DNA of 40,269 bases from positions 1 through 40,269 of the forward strand of contig DAIPIU010000025.1 in NCBI GenBank assembly GCA_036770645.1. Direction: 5' to 3'. Below the pieces are notes generated by a model that saw only the letters and a program-made list of their open reading frames with translations, was not told the origin of the DNA and searched no databases. A program made the translations under genes and the position numbers. Positions 20,550 through 28,484 of this stretch are shown here, in pieces; the stretch's first letter is position 1; each line of letters opens with the position of its first letter. The stretch is from Rubrimonas sp036770645 (GTDB lineage Bacteria; Pseudomonadota; Alphaproteobacteria; Rhodobacterales; Rhodobacteraceae).

Positions 20550-20831
20550 TCAGCGTCGCCGCCTCGCCAGCAGCAGCAGCACCGTTCCGAGCGCACCCAG
20601 CAGCAGCGCCAGCGGCGCCTGCAGCAGTGTCAGCAGGACCGGGTCCCACAGGAACACGGCCACATGGCGCTCGATCGCGGGCTGCAACAACTGAAGGCTG
20701 TCGGGGTGCAGCCGGAACCACCATTCCCCGAAGGCGCGCAGCCGGAAGCCGCCCGGCGGCGGGGCCAGCGCGTCCGCCGCGGCGTAGCCCGCGGCGGCGA
20801 CCAGCAGCAACCATCCCGCGAGCCGGCGCAT
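20550..20831 (-). CDS. Small bitopic/double-spanning membrane protein (hypothetical)
   Basis: A 93-residue protein beginning MRRLAGWLLLVAAAGYAAAD, an uncleaved or signal-type hydrophobic helix, followed by a hydrophilic loop with WWFRLHPDSLQLLQPAIERH and a second hydrophobic helix (about residues 60-89) ending in LLARRRR. Both ends appear cytoplasmic under the positive-inside rule. It sits 8 nt after the stop of the HSL-family hydrolase in the olsB-led group. No family recognised. ATG at 20831. Confidence 0.7.
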   Translation of the reverse strand: MRRLAGWLLLVAAAGYAAADALAPPPGGFRLRAFGEWWFRLHPDSLQLLQPAIERHVAVFLWDPVLLTLLQAPLALLLGALGTVLLLLARRRR

Positions 20832-20839
20832 CGCCGCCC

Positions 20840-21796
20840 TCAGCCGAGGCCGCGCAGGAAGGCCGCGGCCTCGGCCTGCGACGCCCGCGACAGGGCCGTG
20901 TCGAAACGGTCGAAGGCATGCACGCCCCCGGGCCAGACCGCGAGGCGGGCCGGCACGCCGGCCGCGCAGAGCCGCGCCGCCCAGAACAGGCTGTCGTCGA
21001 GCAGCGGATCCGCCGTCCCGATCTGCACCAGCGCAGGCGGCAGGCCGCGCAGGTCGGCCAGCAGCGGCGACACGGCGGGGTCGTCGCGAAGGGCTCTGTC
21101 GCCGCCGGTGAGGTTGTCGACGAACCATTCGACCGTCGGCGTCGAAAGGACCAGGGGCGCGGGCCCGTGCGCCCGCATCGAGGGCGCGAGGCGCAGGTCG
21201 AACACGCCGTAATCGTAGATCGCCCCGGCGAAGGCCCCGGCCACCCCCCGCGCGCGCAGGCGCAGCAGGGCGCAGGCGGCCAGATGCGCGCCGCCGCTGT
21301 CGCCGCCGATGGCCAGACGGTCGGCGCCGAAGGCGGCGCGGGCCTCGGACAGCAGCCACAGCGCCGCCTCCTCGACGTCCTCGACCGGGGCGGGCCACGG
21401 GTTCTCGGGGGCGAGCCGGTAGGCGACAGCGGCCACCGCCCAGCCGCTGGCGCGCGCGCAGGCGAGGTTCCAGAGGTCGTGCTGTTCGGGCGCGCCGAAG
21501 GTCCAGCCGCCGCCATGCACGCGCAGCAGCACGCCGGCCGGCGCCCCCTCGGGCAGGCTGACGCGGATGCGGCCCGCCCGCAGCGGGGCCTCGCGCCAGA
21601 CGGCGCCGTCCAGCGGACCGCCCGGCGGGAAGAACCCGCGCCCCTCGGCCCGCGCGGCGCGCGTCGCCGCCACGGGAACCTCGTGCTGCGCGGGCATCGT
21701 GGCCATCGCCTCGGCGATGCGGGCGTTCAGGGCCAGCGTCTCGGCGTCGGGCGCTGCGGTCAGGGCCTCGCGCCAGTCGCCGGTCGGGACGATCAC
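20840..21796 (-). CDS. HSL-family alpha/beta hydrolase (esterase/lipase)
   Basis: A 318-residue carboxylesterase-like enzyme of the hormone-sensitive lipase group. The oxyanion motif HGGGW (in LLRVHGGGWTFG), nucleophile motif GDSGGAH, acidic residue in GTADPLLDDS and catalytic His in PGGVHAFDRF are all present in the expected order, so it should be active. No signal peptide, hence cytoplasmic. GTG at 21796 is the best start (MIVPTGDWREALTAAPD); it lies 10 nt after the olsB stop, consistent with an operon. Substrate is unknown; short-chain esters are typical of the family. It is 8 nt upstream of the small membrane protein gene. Confidence 0.88.
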   Translation of the reverse strand: MIVPTGDWREALTAAPDAETLALNARIAEAMATMPAQHEVPVAATRAARAEGRGFFPPGGPLDGAVWREAPLRAGRIRVSLPEGAPAGVLLRVHGGGWTFGAPEQHDLWNLACARASGWAVAAVAYRLAPENPWPAPVEDVEEAALWLLSEARAAFGADRLAIGGDSGGAHLAACALLRLRARGVAGAFAGAIYDYGVFDLRLAPSMRAHGPAPLVLSTPTVEWFVDNLTGGDRALRDDPAVSPLLADLRGLPPALVQIGTADPLLDDSLFWAARLCAAGVPARLAVWPGGVHAFDRFDTALSRASQAEAAAFLRGLG

Positions 21797-21806
21797 CCCG
21801 CCCGCC

Positions 21807-22562
21807 TCAGGCGCCGCGCAGCAGGCGCGCGCGCGCGGCCGGGACCCGGGCGATCTCGACGCCGGTGAAGACGTGGAGCGTGTTGAGGTCGTTGTCGATC
21901 ACGGCGTGGTCGCTCACCCATCCCCCCATCACCAGATAGGCGCGCAGCAGCGGCGGCATGCGCGCCTGCGCCAGCTTCAGGTCGGGCCGCGTCATGCGCA
22001 AGAGGCTTGCGAAGCGGAACACCTTGGGCGCCTTCACCCGGGGCAGCCAGCGCTTGGGCGCGAGGTGGCGCTCCTTCAGCAGGGCGAAGGCGTCGTGATA
22101 GGCCTCGGCGTCGATGCCCTGGAAGGACGAGCAGCCGAACAGCATGCCCACCCTGTTGTCCTCGACCCAGCGCGTCATCGCCCCCCAGGCGGCGCGGATC
22201 ACGTCGGGGTCGCCGCGATGGTCGGGGTGGACGCAGAAGCGGCCCATCTCGACCATGGGCAGGGGGTATTCGGCCAGCGCCGAGAGGTCGTAGTAGCGCG
22301 CCGAGTAGGTGCGCGCGATCTCCGACCCGTTCGAGAGCGGCAGCATGCGGAAGCAGCAGGCGAGCTGTCCGGTCCGGCGGTCCTCGATCAGCATGTGATC
22401 GCAGGCCGCGTCAAGATCGTCGGCGTCGAGCCCCTCGGCCCGCGGTCCCCCGACCGCCGCGCCGCGCCCGGCGATGAAGGTCAGGTGGCGCAGGCGCTGG
22501 GCGGCCTCGACCTCCGCCGGGGTCTGCGCCAGACGAACGCGGTATTTTCCCCTCGACAGCAC
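21807..22562 (-). CDS. olsB: L-ornithine N-alpha-acyltransferase OlsB
   Basis: A 251-residue GNAT-like acyltransferase that forms lyso-ornithine lipid by transferring an acyl chain from acyl-ACP to ornithine, the first step of ornithine lipid synthesis. Diagnostic stretches: EAAQRLRHLTFIAGRG, DDLDAACDHMLIEDRRTGQL, ARTYSARYYDLSALA, PMVEMGRFCVHPDHRGDPDV and a C-terminal MPPLLRAYLVMGGWVSDHAV. The start was set at GTG 22562 because GAGGGG precedes it by six bases; an upstream ATG at 22676 would add 38 low-complexity residues. It is divergent from msrB across a 137-nt gap. olsA, the partner O-acyltransferase, is not adjacent. Confidence 0.9.
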   Translation of the reverse strand: MLSRGKYRVRLAQTPAEVEAAQRLRHLTFIAGRGAAVGGPRAEGLDADDLDAACDHMLIEDRRTGQLACCFRMLPLSNGSEIARTYSARYYDLSALAEYPLPMVEMGRFCVHPDHRGDPDVIRAAWGAMTRWVEDNRVGMLFGCSSFQGIDAEAYHDAFALLKERHLAPKRWLPRVKAPKVFRFASLLRMTRPDLKLAQARMPPLLRAYLVMGGWVSDHAVIDNDLNTLHVFTGVEIARVPAARARLLRGA

Positions 22563-22699
22563 GGCGATCCCCTCGGCAGGCGGCCCCCTCGGCCCTATTT
22601 CCAGCGGCGTTACTACAGCCCTGCGACAGGCCGGTGACGATTCGCCCCGCATCGGGGCGCGCGAGGCCGCCGTCATCTGGCTGCAACAGGAGGACGAGC

Positions 22700-23092
22700 A
22701 TGGACAAGGTCGTGAAGACGGATGCCGAATGGCGCGCGCAGCTGAGCCCGCAGGCGTATCAGGTGACGCGCCGCCACGGCACCGAGCGGGCCTTCAGCTG
22801 CGACTGCTTCCCCAAGGGCCCCGCCACCTATCGCTGCGTGTGCTGCGACGCGCCGCTGTTCGACGCCGAGGCCAAGTTCGACAGCGGCACCGGCTGGCCG
22901 TCCTTCTTCGCCCCGATCGACCCCGGCGCCGTGGTCGAGCGCGAGGACCGCAGCTGGCTGATGCGCCGCACCGAGATCCTCTGCGCCCGCTGCGACGCCC
23001 ATCTCGGCCACGTGTTTCCCGACGGCCCCGCGCCGACCGGCCTGCGCTACTGCATGAACGGCGTGGCGCTGAAGCACGACCCCGCCGAATGA
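22700..23092 (+). CDS. msrB: Peptide-methionine (R)-S-oxide reductase MsrB
   Basis: A 130-residue enzyme that reduces the R-epimer of methionine sulfoxide in proteins. Zinc ligands are C46/C49 (YRCVCCDAPLF) and C95/C98 (CARCDAHLGH), with SGTGWPSFF at about 62-70 and the catalytic Cys118 in RYCMNG. ATG at 22700 is preceded by AGGAGGA. No signal peptide, so cytoplasmic. Its stop overlaps the HAD gene start (ATGA at 23089-23092), so they are cotranslated. Length is standard for the stand-alone MsrB. Confidence 0.96.
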   Translation: MDKVVKTDAEWRAQLSPQAYQVTRRHGTERAFSCDCFPKGPATYRCVCCDAPLFDAEAKFDSGTGWPSFFAPIDPGAVVEREDRSWLMRRTEILCARCDAHLGHVFPDGPAPTGLRYCMNGVALKHDPAE

Positions 23093-23772
23093 GCCGCGCC
23101 CCCGACGCCCGGGCCAGGCCGCCCGCGCCTTGGGCCTTCGCCCATGTCGAGACCTGGGTGTTCGACCTCGACAAAACGCTCTACCCGCCATCGGTTCGCC
23201 TGTTCGATCAGGTCAGCGCCCGGATGACGGCCTATATCATGGGCGCGCTCGGGCTTGGCCGGCCCGAGGCCGACGCGCTGCGCGACCGCTACTGGCGCGA
23301 GCACGGCACCACGCTCGCCGGGCTGATGCACCATCACGGGCTCGATCCCGATCCCTATCTCGCGGATGTGCACGCCATCGACCTGGCGGCCGTCGCGCCC
23401 GACCCGCGGCTGGGCGCCGCCGTCGCCGCGCTGCCCGGGCGCAAGGTCATCTACACCAACGGCTCGCGTGCCCATGGCGAGGCGGTGTCGGCCGCGCTGG
23501 GCCTGCGCGGGCTGTTCGCGGCCGTCTACGGCGTCGAGGATGCGGCCTACGCCCCCAAGCCCCGGGCCGAGGCCTTCGCGCGCGTGTTCGCCCGCGACGG
23601 CCTGGACCCGCGGCGCGCTGCGATGGTCGAGGACGATGCGCGCAACCTCGCCGAACCCGCGCGGCTCGGCATGGCGACAATCTGGCGTCCGGCGACCGAG
23701 GCCGAGCGCGCGCCGCCCCATGTCGGGTGGATCGCCCACGACCTCGCGGGGTTCCTGTCGGCCTGCGCCTGA
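23089..23772 (+). CDS. HAD-superfamily pyrimidine 5'-nucleotidase-like hydrolase
   Basis: A 227-residue HAD subclass IA protein of the pyrimidine 5'-nucleotidase (SDT1/YjjG-like) group. Motif I FDLDKTLYP (nucleophile Asp26, acid Asp28), motif II YTNGSRAH, Lys in YAPKPRAEAFARV and motif III MVEDDARNL are all present. The Lys after D in motif I (DLDKTLYP) is typical for this subgroup. Predicted to remove phosphate from pyrimidine nucleotides or similar; substrate is not certain. Starts in the ATGA overlap with msrB. A GC-rich hairpin lies just downstream. Confidence 0.85.
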   Translation: MSRAPDARARPPAPWAFAHVETWVFDLDKTLYPPSVRLFDQVSARMTAYIMGALGLGRPEADALRDRYWREHGTTLAGLMHHHGLDPDPYLADVHAIDLAAVAPDPRLGAAVAALPGRKVIYTNGSRAHGEAVSAALGLRGLFAAVYGVEDAAYAPKPRAEAFARVFARDGLDPRRAAMVEDDARNLAEPARLGMATIWRPATEAERAPPHVGWIAHDLAGFLSACA

Positions 23773-23786
23773 GCCTGCGCGGACGA

Positions 23787-23828
23787 CCCGCGGGCGGTTC
23801 CGGGCGGGCGGCCCGGAATGTCCGCGGG
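23787..23828. terminator. Long GC hairpin after the HAD gene (terminator-like, no U-tract)
   Basis: Two nested arm pairs: CCCGCGG (23787-23793) with CCGCGGG (23822-23828), and TTCCGGG (23798-23804) with CCCGGAA (23812-23818), separated by a 7-nt loop. There is no T-run, so intrinsic termination is doubtful, but the location 14 nt past the stop suggests a 3'-end stabiliser or weak terminator. Confidence 0.4.
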
Positions 23829-23959
23829 CGCGGCGCGGCCGCCTGCGGCGCGGCGGCGACGGCCTTGCGGCGGGCCGGCGGGCCCGCGCCGCGCCCTGCC
23901 GCTCTGTCGCAGGCCGCGCGCACTCGTCGCGGGGCGGCGGCGGGCCTATCCTCCGGGGC

Positions 23960-25162
23960 ATGGAACAGACAGACATCCTCGTGGTCGGCGGGGGCCTCGC
24001 CGGCCTCGCCGCCGCCTGCCGCCTCGCCTCGGACGGGGCCTCCGTCATCGTGGCCGACCGCGCGCCGCCGCCGCCCACCGACGCCGCGCAGGACGGGGCA
24101 GACCTGCGCACCACCGCCTTCCTGCACCCGGCCATCGAGACCCTGCGCCGGGCCGGGGCGTGGGAGGCGATGGCGGCGGGGGCCGAGGCGCTGTGGGTGA
24201 TGCGCATCCTCGACGCGGGCGGGCGCGAGAACGTCGAGCGCGCGCGCGCCGATTTCGAGGCCGCCGAGACGGGCGACCGCCCCTTCGGCTTCAACGTCGG
24301 CAACGCGGCGGCGCGCGCCGCGCTGATGGCGCGGGTCGCGGAACTGGGCATCGACCTGCGCGCCCCGGCGGCGCTCGAGGCGCTGACGCTGCGCGACGAC
24401 GCCGCCTTTGCGCGGCTGTCCGACGGCTCGACCCTGCGCGCCCGCCTCGTGATCGGGGCCGACGGGCGCGACAGCGCGGTGCGCCGGGCGGCGGGGATCG
24501 CCGCGCCGCGCTGGCGCTACGGCCAGAAGGCGATGGTGTTCGCGGTGTCGCATGGCGCGCCCCATGGCGGCGTGTCGACCGAGATCCACCGCACCGGCGG
24601 CCCCTTCACCCTGGTCCCGATGCCCGACCGCGACGGCCGCCACATGTCCTCGGTGGTCTGGATGGAGCGCGGGCCGGAGGTCGAGCGCCTGATGGCGCTG
24701 GAACTGCCCGCCTTCGAGGCGGCGCTGAACGAGCGCTCGCTCGACGTGCTGGGGCTGCTGCGCGTCGTCGGGCGGCGCGCGGTCTGGCCGATCGTCGGAC
24801 AGCTGTCCGCCGCCATGACCGCCAAGCGCACGGCGCTGATGGCCGAGGCGGTGCATGTCATCCCGCCCATCGGCGCGCAGGGCCTGAACATGTCGCTGGC
24901 CGACCTCGAGGATCTGGCGCAGCGCATCGCGGCGGCGCGCGAGGCTGGCCAGGACATCGGTGGCCCGGCGCTGCTGGCCGCCTATCAGCGCCGCCGCTGG
25001 CCCGAGACGCTGGCGCGCGTCGCGGGCGTCGACGCGCTGAACCGCGCCGCGCTCGCGTCGTCCCAGCCGCTGCGCGACCTGCGCCGCGTCGCGCTGGGCG
25101 CGGTGCACGGCCTCGCCCCGGTGCGGCGGCTGGCGATGAAGCTGGGGATGGGGGCGGGGTGA
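23960..25162 (+). CDS. UbiH/UbiF/COQ6-family FAD monooxygenase
   Basis: A 400-residue flavin-dependent hydroxylase probably acting in ubiquinone ring hydroxylation. Dinucleotide-binding GGGLAGLAAACRLA near the N-terminus, the DGRDSAVRR motif of the middle region (VIGADGRDSAVRRAAGI) and the family signature HVIPPIGAQGLNMSLADLED are all visible. The specific ring position cannot be told, so no ubi letter is assigned. ATG at 23960 has no strong Shine-Dalgarno. It stands between the HAD gene and the PTPS-like gene with 85 nt to the latter and may or may not share its transcript. Confidence 0.9.
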   Translation: MEQTDILVVGGGLAGLAAACRLASDGASVIVADRAPPPPTDAAQDGADLRTTAFLHPAIETLRRAGAWEAMAAGAEALWVMRILDAGGRENVERARADFEAAETGDRPFGFNVGNAAARAALMARVAELGIDLRAPAALEALTLRDDAAFARLSDGSTLRARLVIGADGRDSAVRRAAGIAAPRWRYGQKAMVFAVSHGAPHGGVSTEIHRTGGPFTLVPMPDRDGRHMSSVVWMERGPEVERLMALELPAFEAALNERSLDVLGLLRVVGRRAVWPIVGQLSAAMTAKRTALMAEAVHVIPPIGAQGLNMSLADLEDLAQRIAAAREAGQDIGGPALLAAYQRRRWPETLARVAGVDALNRAALASSQPLRDLRRVALGAVHGLAPVRRLAMKLGMGAG

Positions 25163-25247
25163 GCGATCCCCGCGCCCCGCCCCCGCTTCCCCGCGGGCGC
25201 GGGGCGTCCTATACCGCGCGAATTCCCTGCGCCGGAGCCCGCGCCCC

Positions 25248-25646
25248 ATGTACGCCGTCGAAGTCCGCGACCACATCATGATCGCCCATTCCCTGCCGGG
25301 CGAGGTGTTCGGCCCCGCCCAGGCGCTGCACGGCGCCACCTATGTCGTGGACGTGGCCTTCTTCCGCGAGGAACTCGGCCCCGACCGGATCGTGGTCGAC
25401 ATCGGCCGCGCGCATGACGCGCTGAAGGCCGCGCTGAAGCCGCTGAACTACGCCAACCTCGACGACGCCCCGGCCACGAAGGGCGAACTGACCACCACCG
25501 AATGGCTGTGCCGGCACATCTTCGACCAGATCGCGGCGGCGGCGAGGCGCGGCGATCTCGGGCCCGGCTCGGACGGGGTCGAGCGCATCCGCGTGGTGCT
25601 GAACGAAAGCCATGTCGCCCGCGCCTGGTACGAGGCGGCGCTCTGA
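25248..25646 (+). CDS. 6-pyruvoyltetrahydropterin synthase-fold protein with altered active site
   Basis: A 132-residue T-fold protein of the PTPS/QueD superfamily. Alignment by eye to QueD: the first zinc His (His14 in MIAHSL) and second (His28 in ALHGATY) remain, but the third is Ala30 (HGA for HGH), the catalytic Cys position is Ala24 and the DHANL His is Tyr68 (LNYANLDD). Glu120 in LNESHVA is kept. It therefore probably does not run the ordinary QueD or PTPS reaction. The 2-nt gap to the GT4 glycosyltransferase gene and the ATGA-coupled methyltransferase behind it suggest one pathway, perhaps a pterin-derived or other small molecule that is glycosylated and methylated (inference). Similar proteins seem to be common in Rhodobacterales. 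Confidence 0.8.
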   Translation: MYAVEVRDHIMIAHSLPGEVFGPAQALHGATYVVDVAFFREELGPDRIVVDIGRAHDALKAALKPLNYANLDDAPATKGELTTTEWLCRHIFDQIAAAARRGDLGPGSDGVERIRVVLNESHVARAWYEAAL

Positions 25647-25648
25647 AC

Positions 25649-26689
25649 ATGGGCCCCGCGGGCTTCGCCATCCCGGGCGATCTCGCCGCGCCCACCGGTG
25701 GCTATGCCTACGCCCGCGCGGTTCTGGCGGCCGCGCCCGGCGCCTTCGCGGTGATCCCGCTGCCCGGCGATTTCCCCGCGCCGTCCGCGGCATCGGTCGA
25801 GGCGGCGGCCCGCGCGCTGGCGGACTGGCCCGCCGACCGGCCGCTGCTGGTCGACGGGCTGGCCTTCGGGGCGCTGCCGCCGGCCGCGCTGCGCCGCGTC
25901 CGTGCGCCGCTGGCCGTGCTGCTGCACCACCCGCTGGGGCTGGAGACCGGCCTGCCGGCCGCCGCTGCCGCGCGCCTGATCGACAGCGAGCGCGCGGCGC
26001 TGGCCCATGCCCGGCGCGTCATCGTGCCGAGCCGCGCCACCGCCGACACGGTCGCAGCGCTGTTCGGGGTCGAACCGGGGCGGATCGCCGTCGCGCAGCC
26101 GGGCCTCGCGCGCGCGCCGCGCGCCCGCGGAAGCTCCGGCGGCGACGCGCCGATGATCCTGTGCGTGGCCACCCTGACGCCGCGCAAGGGGCAGGACGTG
26201 CTGGTCGAGGCGCTGGCGCGGCTGGGGGACCGGCCATGGCGCGCCGTGCTGACCGGCGCGCTGGACCGCGCGCCGGATTACGCGGAGGCCATCGCGCGCC
26301 AGATCGCCGGTGCGGGCCTGTCTGAGCGGGTGCGCCTGACCGGGCCGGCGGACGCGGCGGGCCTCGACGCGCTTTATGATGCCGCCGACATCTTCTGCCT
26401 GCCCTCGCGCTATGAGGGCTACGGCATGGTGTTCGCCGAGGCGATGGCGCGCGGCCTGCCCGTCGTGGCGGCCCGCATCGACGCGGCGGAGGAGGTGATC
26501 GGCGGTGCCGGCCTGCTGGTTCCGGTCGACGACCCCGAGGCGCTTGCGGGCGCGCTAGGCGGCCTGCTCGACGACGCCGCGGCACGCGCGCGGCTGGGCG
26601 AGGCGGCGCTGGCCCGCGCCGCGGCGCTGCCGGGCTGGGACGCCACCGCCGCGACCATCCTCGGCGCGCTGGGAGAGATCGCCCGATGA
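25649..26689 (+). CDS. GT4-type family glycosyltransferase
   Basis: A 346-residue GT-B glycosyltransferase. The N-terminal half has GDLAAPTGGYAYARAVLAAA and LAVLLHHPLGLETG; the C-terminal half has the family pattern CVATLTPRKGQDVLVEALAR, VRLTGPADAAGLDALYDAAD and the donor-binding CLPSRYEGYGMVFAEAMARG (E-x7-E type). ATG at 25649 comes 2 nt after the stop of the PTPS-fold gene; the stop overlaps the methyltransferase start (ATGA at 26686-26689). It is soluble, with no membrane segment. The sugar donor and acceptor are unknown. Confidence 0.9.
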   Translation: MGPAGFAIPGDLAAPTGGYAYARAVLAAAPGAFAVIPLPGDFPAPSAASVEAAARALADWPADRPLLVDGLAFGALPPAALRRVRAPLAVLLHHPLGLETGLPAAAAARLIDSERAALAHARRVIVPSRATADTVAALFGVEPGRIAVAQPGLARAPRARGSSGGDAPMILCVATLTPRKGQDVLVEALARLGDRPWRAVLTGALDRAPDYAEAIARQIAGAGLSERVRLTGPADAAGLDALYDAADIFCLPSRYEGYGMVFAEAMARGLPVVAARIDAAEEVIGGAGLLVPVDDPEALAGALGGLLDDAAARARLGEAALARAAALPGWDATAATILGALGEIAR

Positions 26690-27477
26690 CCGGCTTCGCC
26701 GCCGACTGGCTGACGCTGCGCGAGCCCGCCGACCGGGCCGCGCGCGACCCCGCCCTCGTCGCGGCCCTCGCGGACTGGGCCGGGGGGCGGCCGCTGCCGG
26801 TGCTCGACCTGGGGGCCGGCACGGGGGCCAGCCTGCGGGCGCTGGCCGGCGCCCTGCCTGGCGCGCGCTGGCGGCTTGCGGACGACGACGCGGCGCTGCT
26901 GGACCACGCCCTCGCCTCGGCCGCGGCGCTGGGGGCGGAGGCCGCGCCGCTGCGGATCGATCTCGCGGCGTCGGTCGAGGATGCGCTGTCGCCGGGCCCG
27001 GCGCTGGTCACCGCCTCGGCCTTCTTCGATCTGGTCTCCGCCGCCTGGATCGACCGGCTGGTGCGCGCGGCGCATGCGGCGGGCGCGGCGGTCTACGCGG
27101 CGCTGAGCTACGACGGGCGCGAGGCGTGGGAGCCTCCGCGCGCCGAGGATGAGGCGCTGCACGCGCGGTTCCTCGCCGACATGCGCCGCGACAAGGGCTT
27201 CGGCCCCGCGCTGGGGGCGGAGGCCGGGGCCTATCTCGCCGGCCGGCTGAACGCCGCCGGCTATGCGGTGCGCACGGCGCGCAGCGACTGGCGGCTCGCG
27301 GCCCCCGCCGACGCGGCGCTGATCGCCGCGCTGGCGGATGGCTGCGCCGACGCGACGGGGGCGGGGCCGGACTGGCGCGCCGCGCGCCGTTCCGCGGCGG
27401 CGGCGACGGTCGGCCATGTCGACGTGCTGGCGCTGCCGCCGCTGGCCCGCGGCCGGTCACGCGCGCGGGACCGTTGA
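26686..27477 (+). CDS. Class I SAM-dependent methyltransferase
   Basis: A 263-residue cytosolic methyltransferase. Motif I VLDLGAGTGASLRALA is at about residues 39-54, an acidic motif II-like WRLADDDAALLDHAL follows, and motif IV-like LVTASAFFDLVSAAWIDRLV is present. Coupled by ATGA to the glycosyltransferase. Acceptor unknown. The C-terminus contains RHTARSDWRLAAP-like residues without a recognisable substrate domain. The 3' end lies 6 nt before the rlmB start, so rlmB could be transcribed with this trio. Confidence 0.85.
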   Translation: MTGFAADWLTLREPADRAARDPALVAALADWAGGRPLPVLDLGAGTGASLRALAGALPGARWRLADDDAALLDHALASAAALGAEAAPLRIDLAASVEDALSPGPALVTASAFFDLVSAAWIDRLVRAAHAAGAAVYAALSYDGREAWEPPRAEDEALHARFLADMRRDKGFGPALGAEAGAYLAGRLNAAGYAVRTARSDWRLAAPADAALIAALADGCADATGAGPDWRAARRSAAAATVGHVDVLALPPLARGRSRARDR

Positions 27478-27483
27478 TCAGCC

Positions 27484-28266
27484 ATGGCAATTCAGCGCCC
27501 GCGCCGCCCCGATGACCGCCGGCCGCCCGAGGATGCGGGCGGTCCGGTCTGGCTGTTCGGCATCCACGCGGTGCGCGACGCGCTGCTGAATCCCGCGCGG
27601 GTCCGGCACCGGCTGATCGTCACGCGCAACGCGGCCGACCGGCTGGGCGACGCGATCCCGGCGGGCCTTCCGGTGGAGCTCGCCGATGCGCGGCGCTTCC
27701 CGGCGCCCATCGACCCGGCCTCCGTGCATCAGGGCGCGGCGCTCGAGGCCGATCCGCTCGACTGGGGCGCGCTCGAGGATCTGTGCGCGCCGCATCCGCG
27801 CGACCCGGCGCCGGTGGTGGTGGTGTTGGACCGGGTGACCGATCCGCACAATGTCGGCGCAGTCCTGCGCTCCGCCGAGGTGTTCGGCGCGCGCGCCGTG
27901 ATTGCCCCGCGGCGCCATGCCGCACCCGAGACGGGGGCGCTCGCGAAGGCCGCATCCGGAGCGCTGGAGCGCCAGCCCTACGTGCGCGTGGCCAATCTTG
28001 CACGCACCATGGAGTCCCTCCGCGACATGGACTATCTGCTGATCGGTCTGGACGGAGACGCGACGCAGAGCATCGGCGCCGCAGTTGCAGGCGGTTCGGG
28101 GAGACCACTTGCGCTTGTGCTGGGCGCCGAAGGACCCGGATTGCGCGAGTTGACGCGCGAGACCTGCGATGTCCTTGCGCGGATCCCCGCCGCAGGCGCC
28201 TTCGGATCGCTCAACGTGTCGAATGCGGCGGCGGTTTCGCTTTACGCCGCGCGGGCGGGAGGGTGA
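27484..28266 (+). CDS. rlmB: 23S rRNA (guanosine-2'-O-)-methyltransferase RlmB
   Basis: A 260-residue SPOUT-class enzyme that 2'-O-methylates G2251 of 23S rRNA. The N-terminal substrate-binding domain starts with VWLFGIHAVRDALLNPARVR; the catalytic domain has TDPHNVGAVLRSAEVFGARA, LALVLGAEGPGLRELTRETC and GSLNVSNAAAVSLYAARAGG, the SPOUT knot motifs. The Pro/Arg-rich first 20 residues are typical. Start ATG 27484. A structured RNA-like stretch with terminator follows at 28332-28428. Confidence 0.95.
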   Translation: MAIQRPRRPDDRRPPEDAGGPVWLFGIHAVRDALLNPARVRHRLIVTRNAADRLGDAIPAGLPVELADARRFPAPIDPASVHQGAALEADPLDWGALEDLCAPHPRDPAPVVVVLDRVTDPHNVGAVLRSAEVFGARAVIAPRRHAAPETGALAKAASGALERQPYVRVANLARTMESLRDMDYLLIGLDGDATQSIGAAVAGGSGRPLALVLGAEGPGLRELTRETCDVLARIPAAGAFGSLNVSNAAAVSLYAARAGG

Positions 28267-28331
28267 GCGGCCCGACGGTTTTTCCGAAAGAGGGACAAGA
28301 CGCGGGATGAAAAATCCGCTATGTTCTCCTA

Positions 28332-28428
28332 ATGTGACTGCAGGGGAGGTTCGGGCTTGCCCGATGCTCTCCGACCACTCACTGTCCCTCGTTCCGACTT
28401 CGCGCCCGCCTCGTGCGGGCGCTTTTTT
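28332..28428 (+). ncRNA. Probable small structured RNA with intrinsic terminator (suhB/MmgR-like candidate)
   Basis: Between rlmB and the CoA-binding gene, with TATGTT (28320-28325) as a possible -10 box. The RNA would begin near 28332. A 5' hairpin has stem GGGGAG (28343-28348) with CTCTCC (28367-28372, one G-U), an internal loop, and an inner CGGG/CCCG stem closed by a CTTG tetraloop (28356-28359). A single-stranded stretch TCACTGTCCCTCGTTCCGAC follows, then the terminator GCGCCCGC-CTCGT-GCGGGCGC plus six T. The layout and unpaired central sequence resemble, from memory, the alphaproteobacterial suhB/MmgR (alpha-r8) family, but this was not tested with a covariance model. Confidence 0.55.
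28402..28428 (+). terminator. Rho-independent terminator
   Basis: Perfect 8-bp stem GCGCCCGC (28402-28409) with GCGGGCGC (28415-28422), 5-nt loop CTCGT, and a T6 tract (28423-28428). This is the strongest intrinsic terminator seen in the window. It probably ends the small RNA and possibly also transcription from rlmB. Confidence 0.9.
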
Positions 28429-28484
28429 GTTCACGCGGAGCGGCTTGATGATCACGGACGCGTGATCGTGAAGGGGGTGCACCC

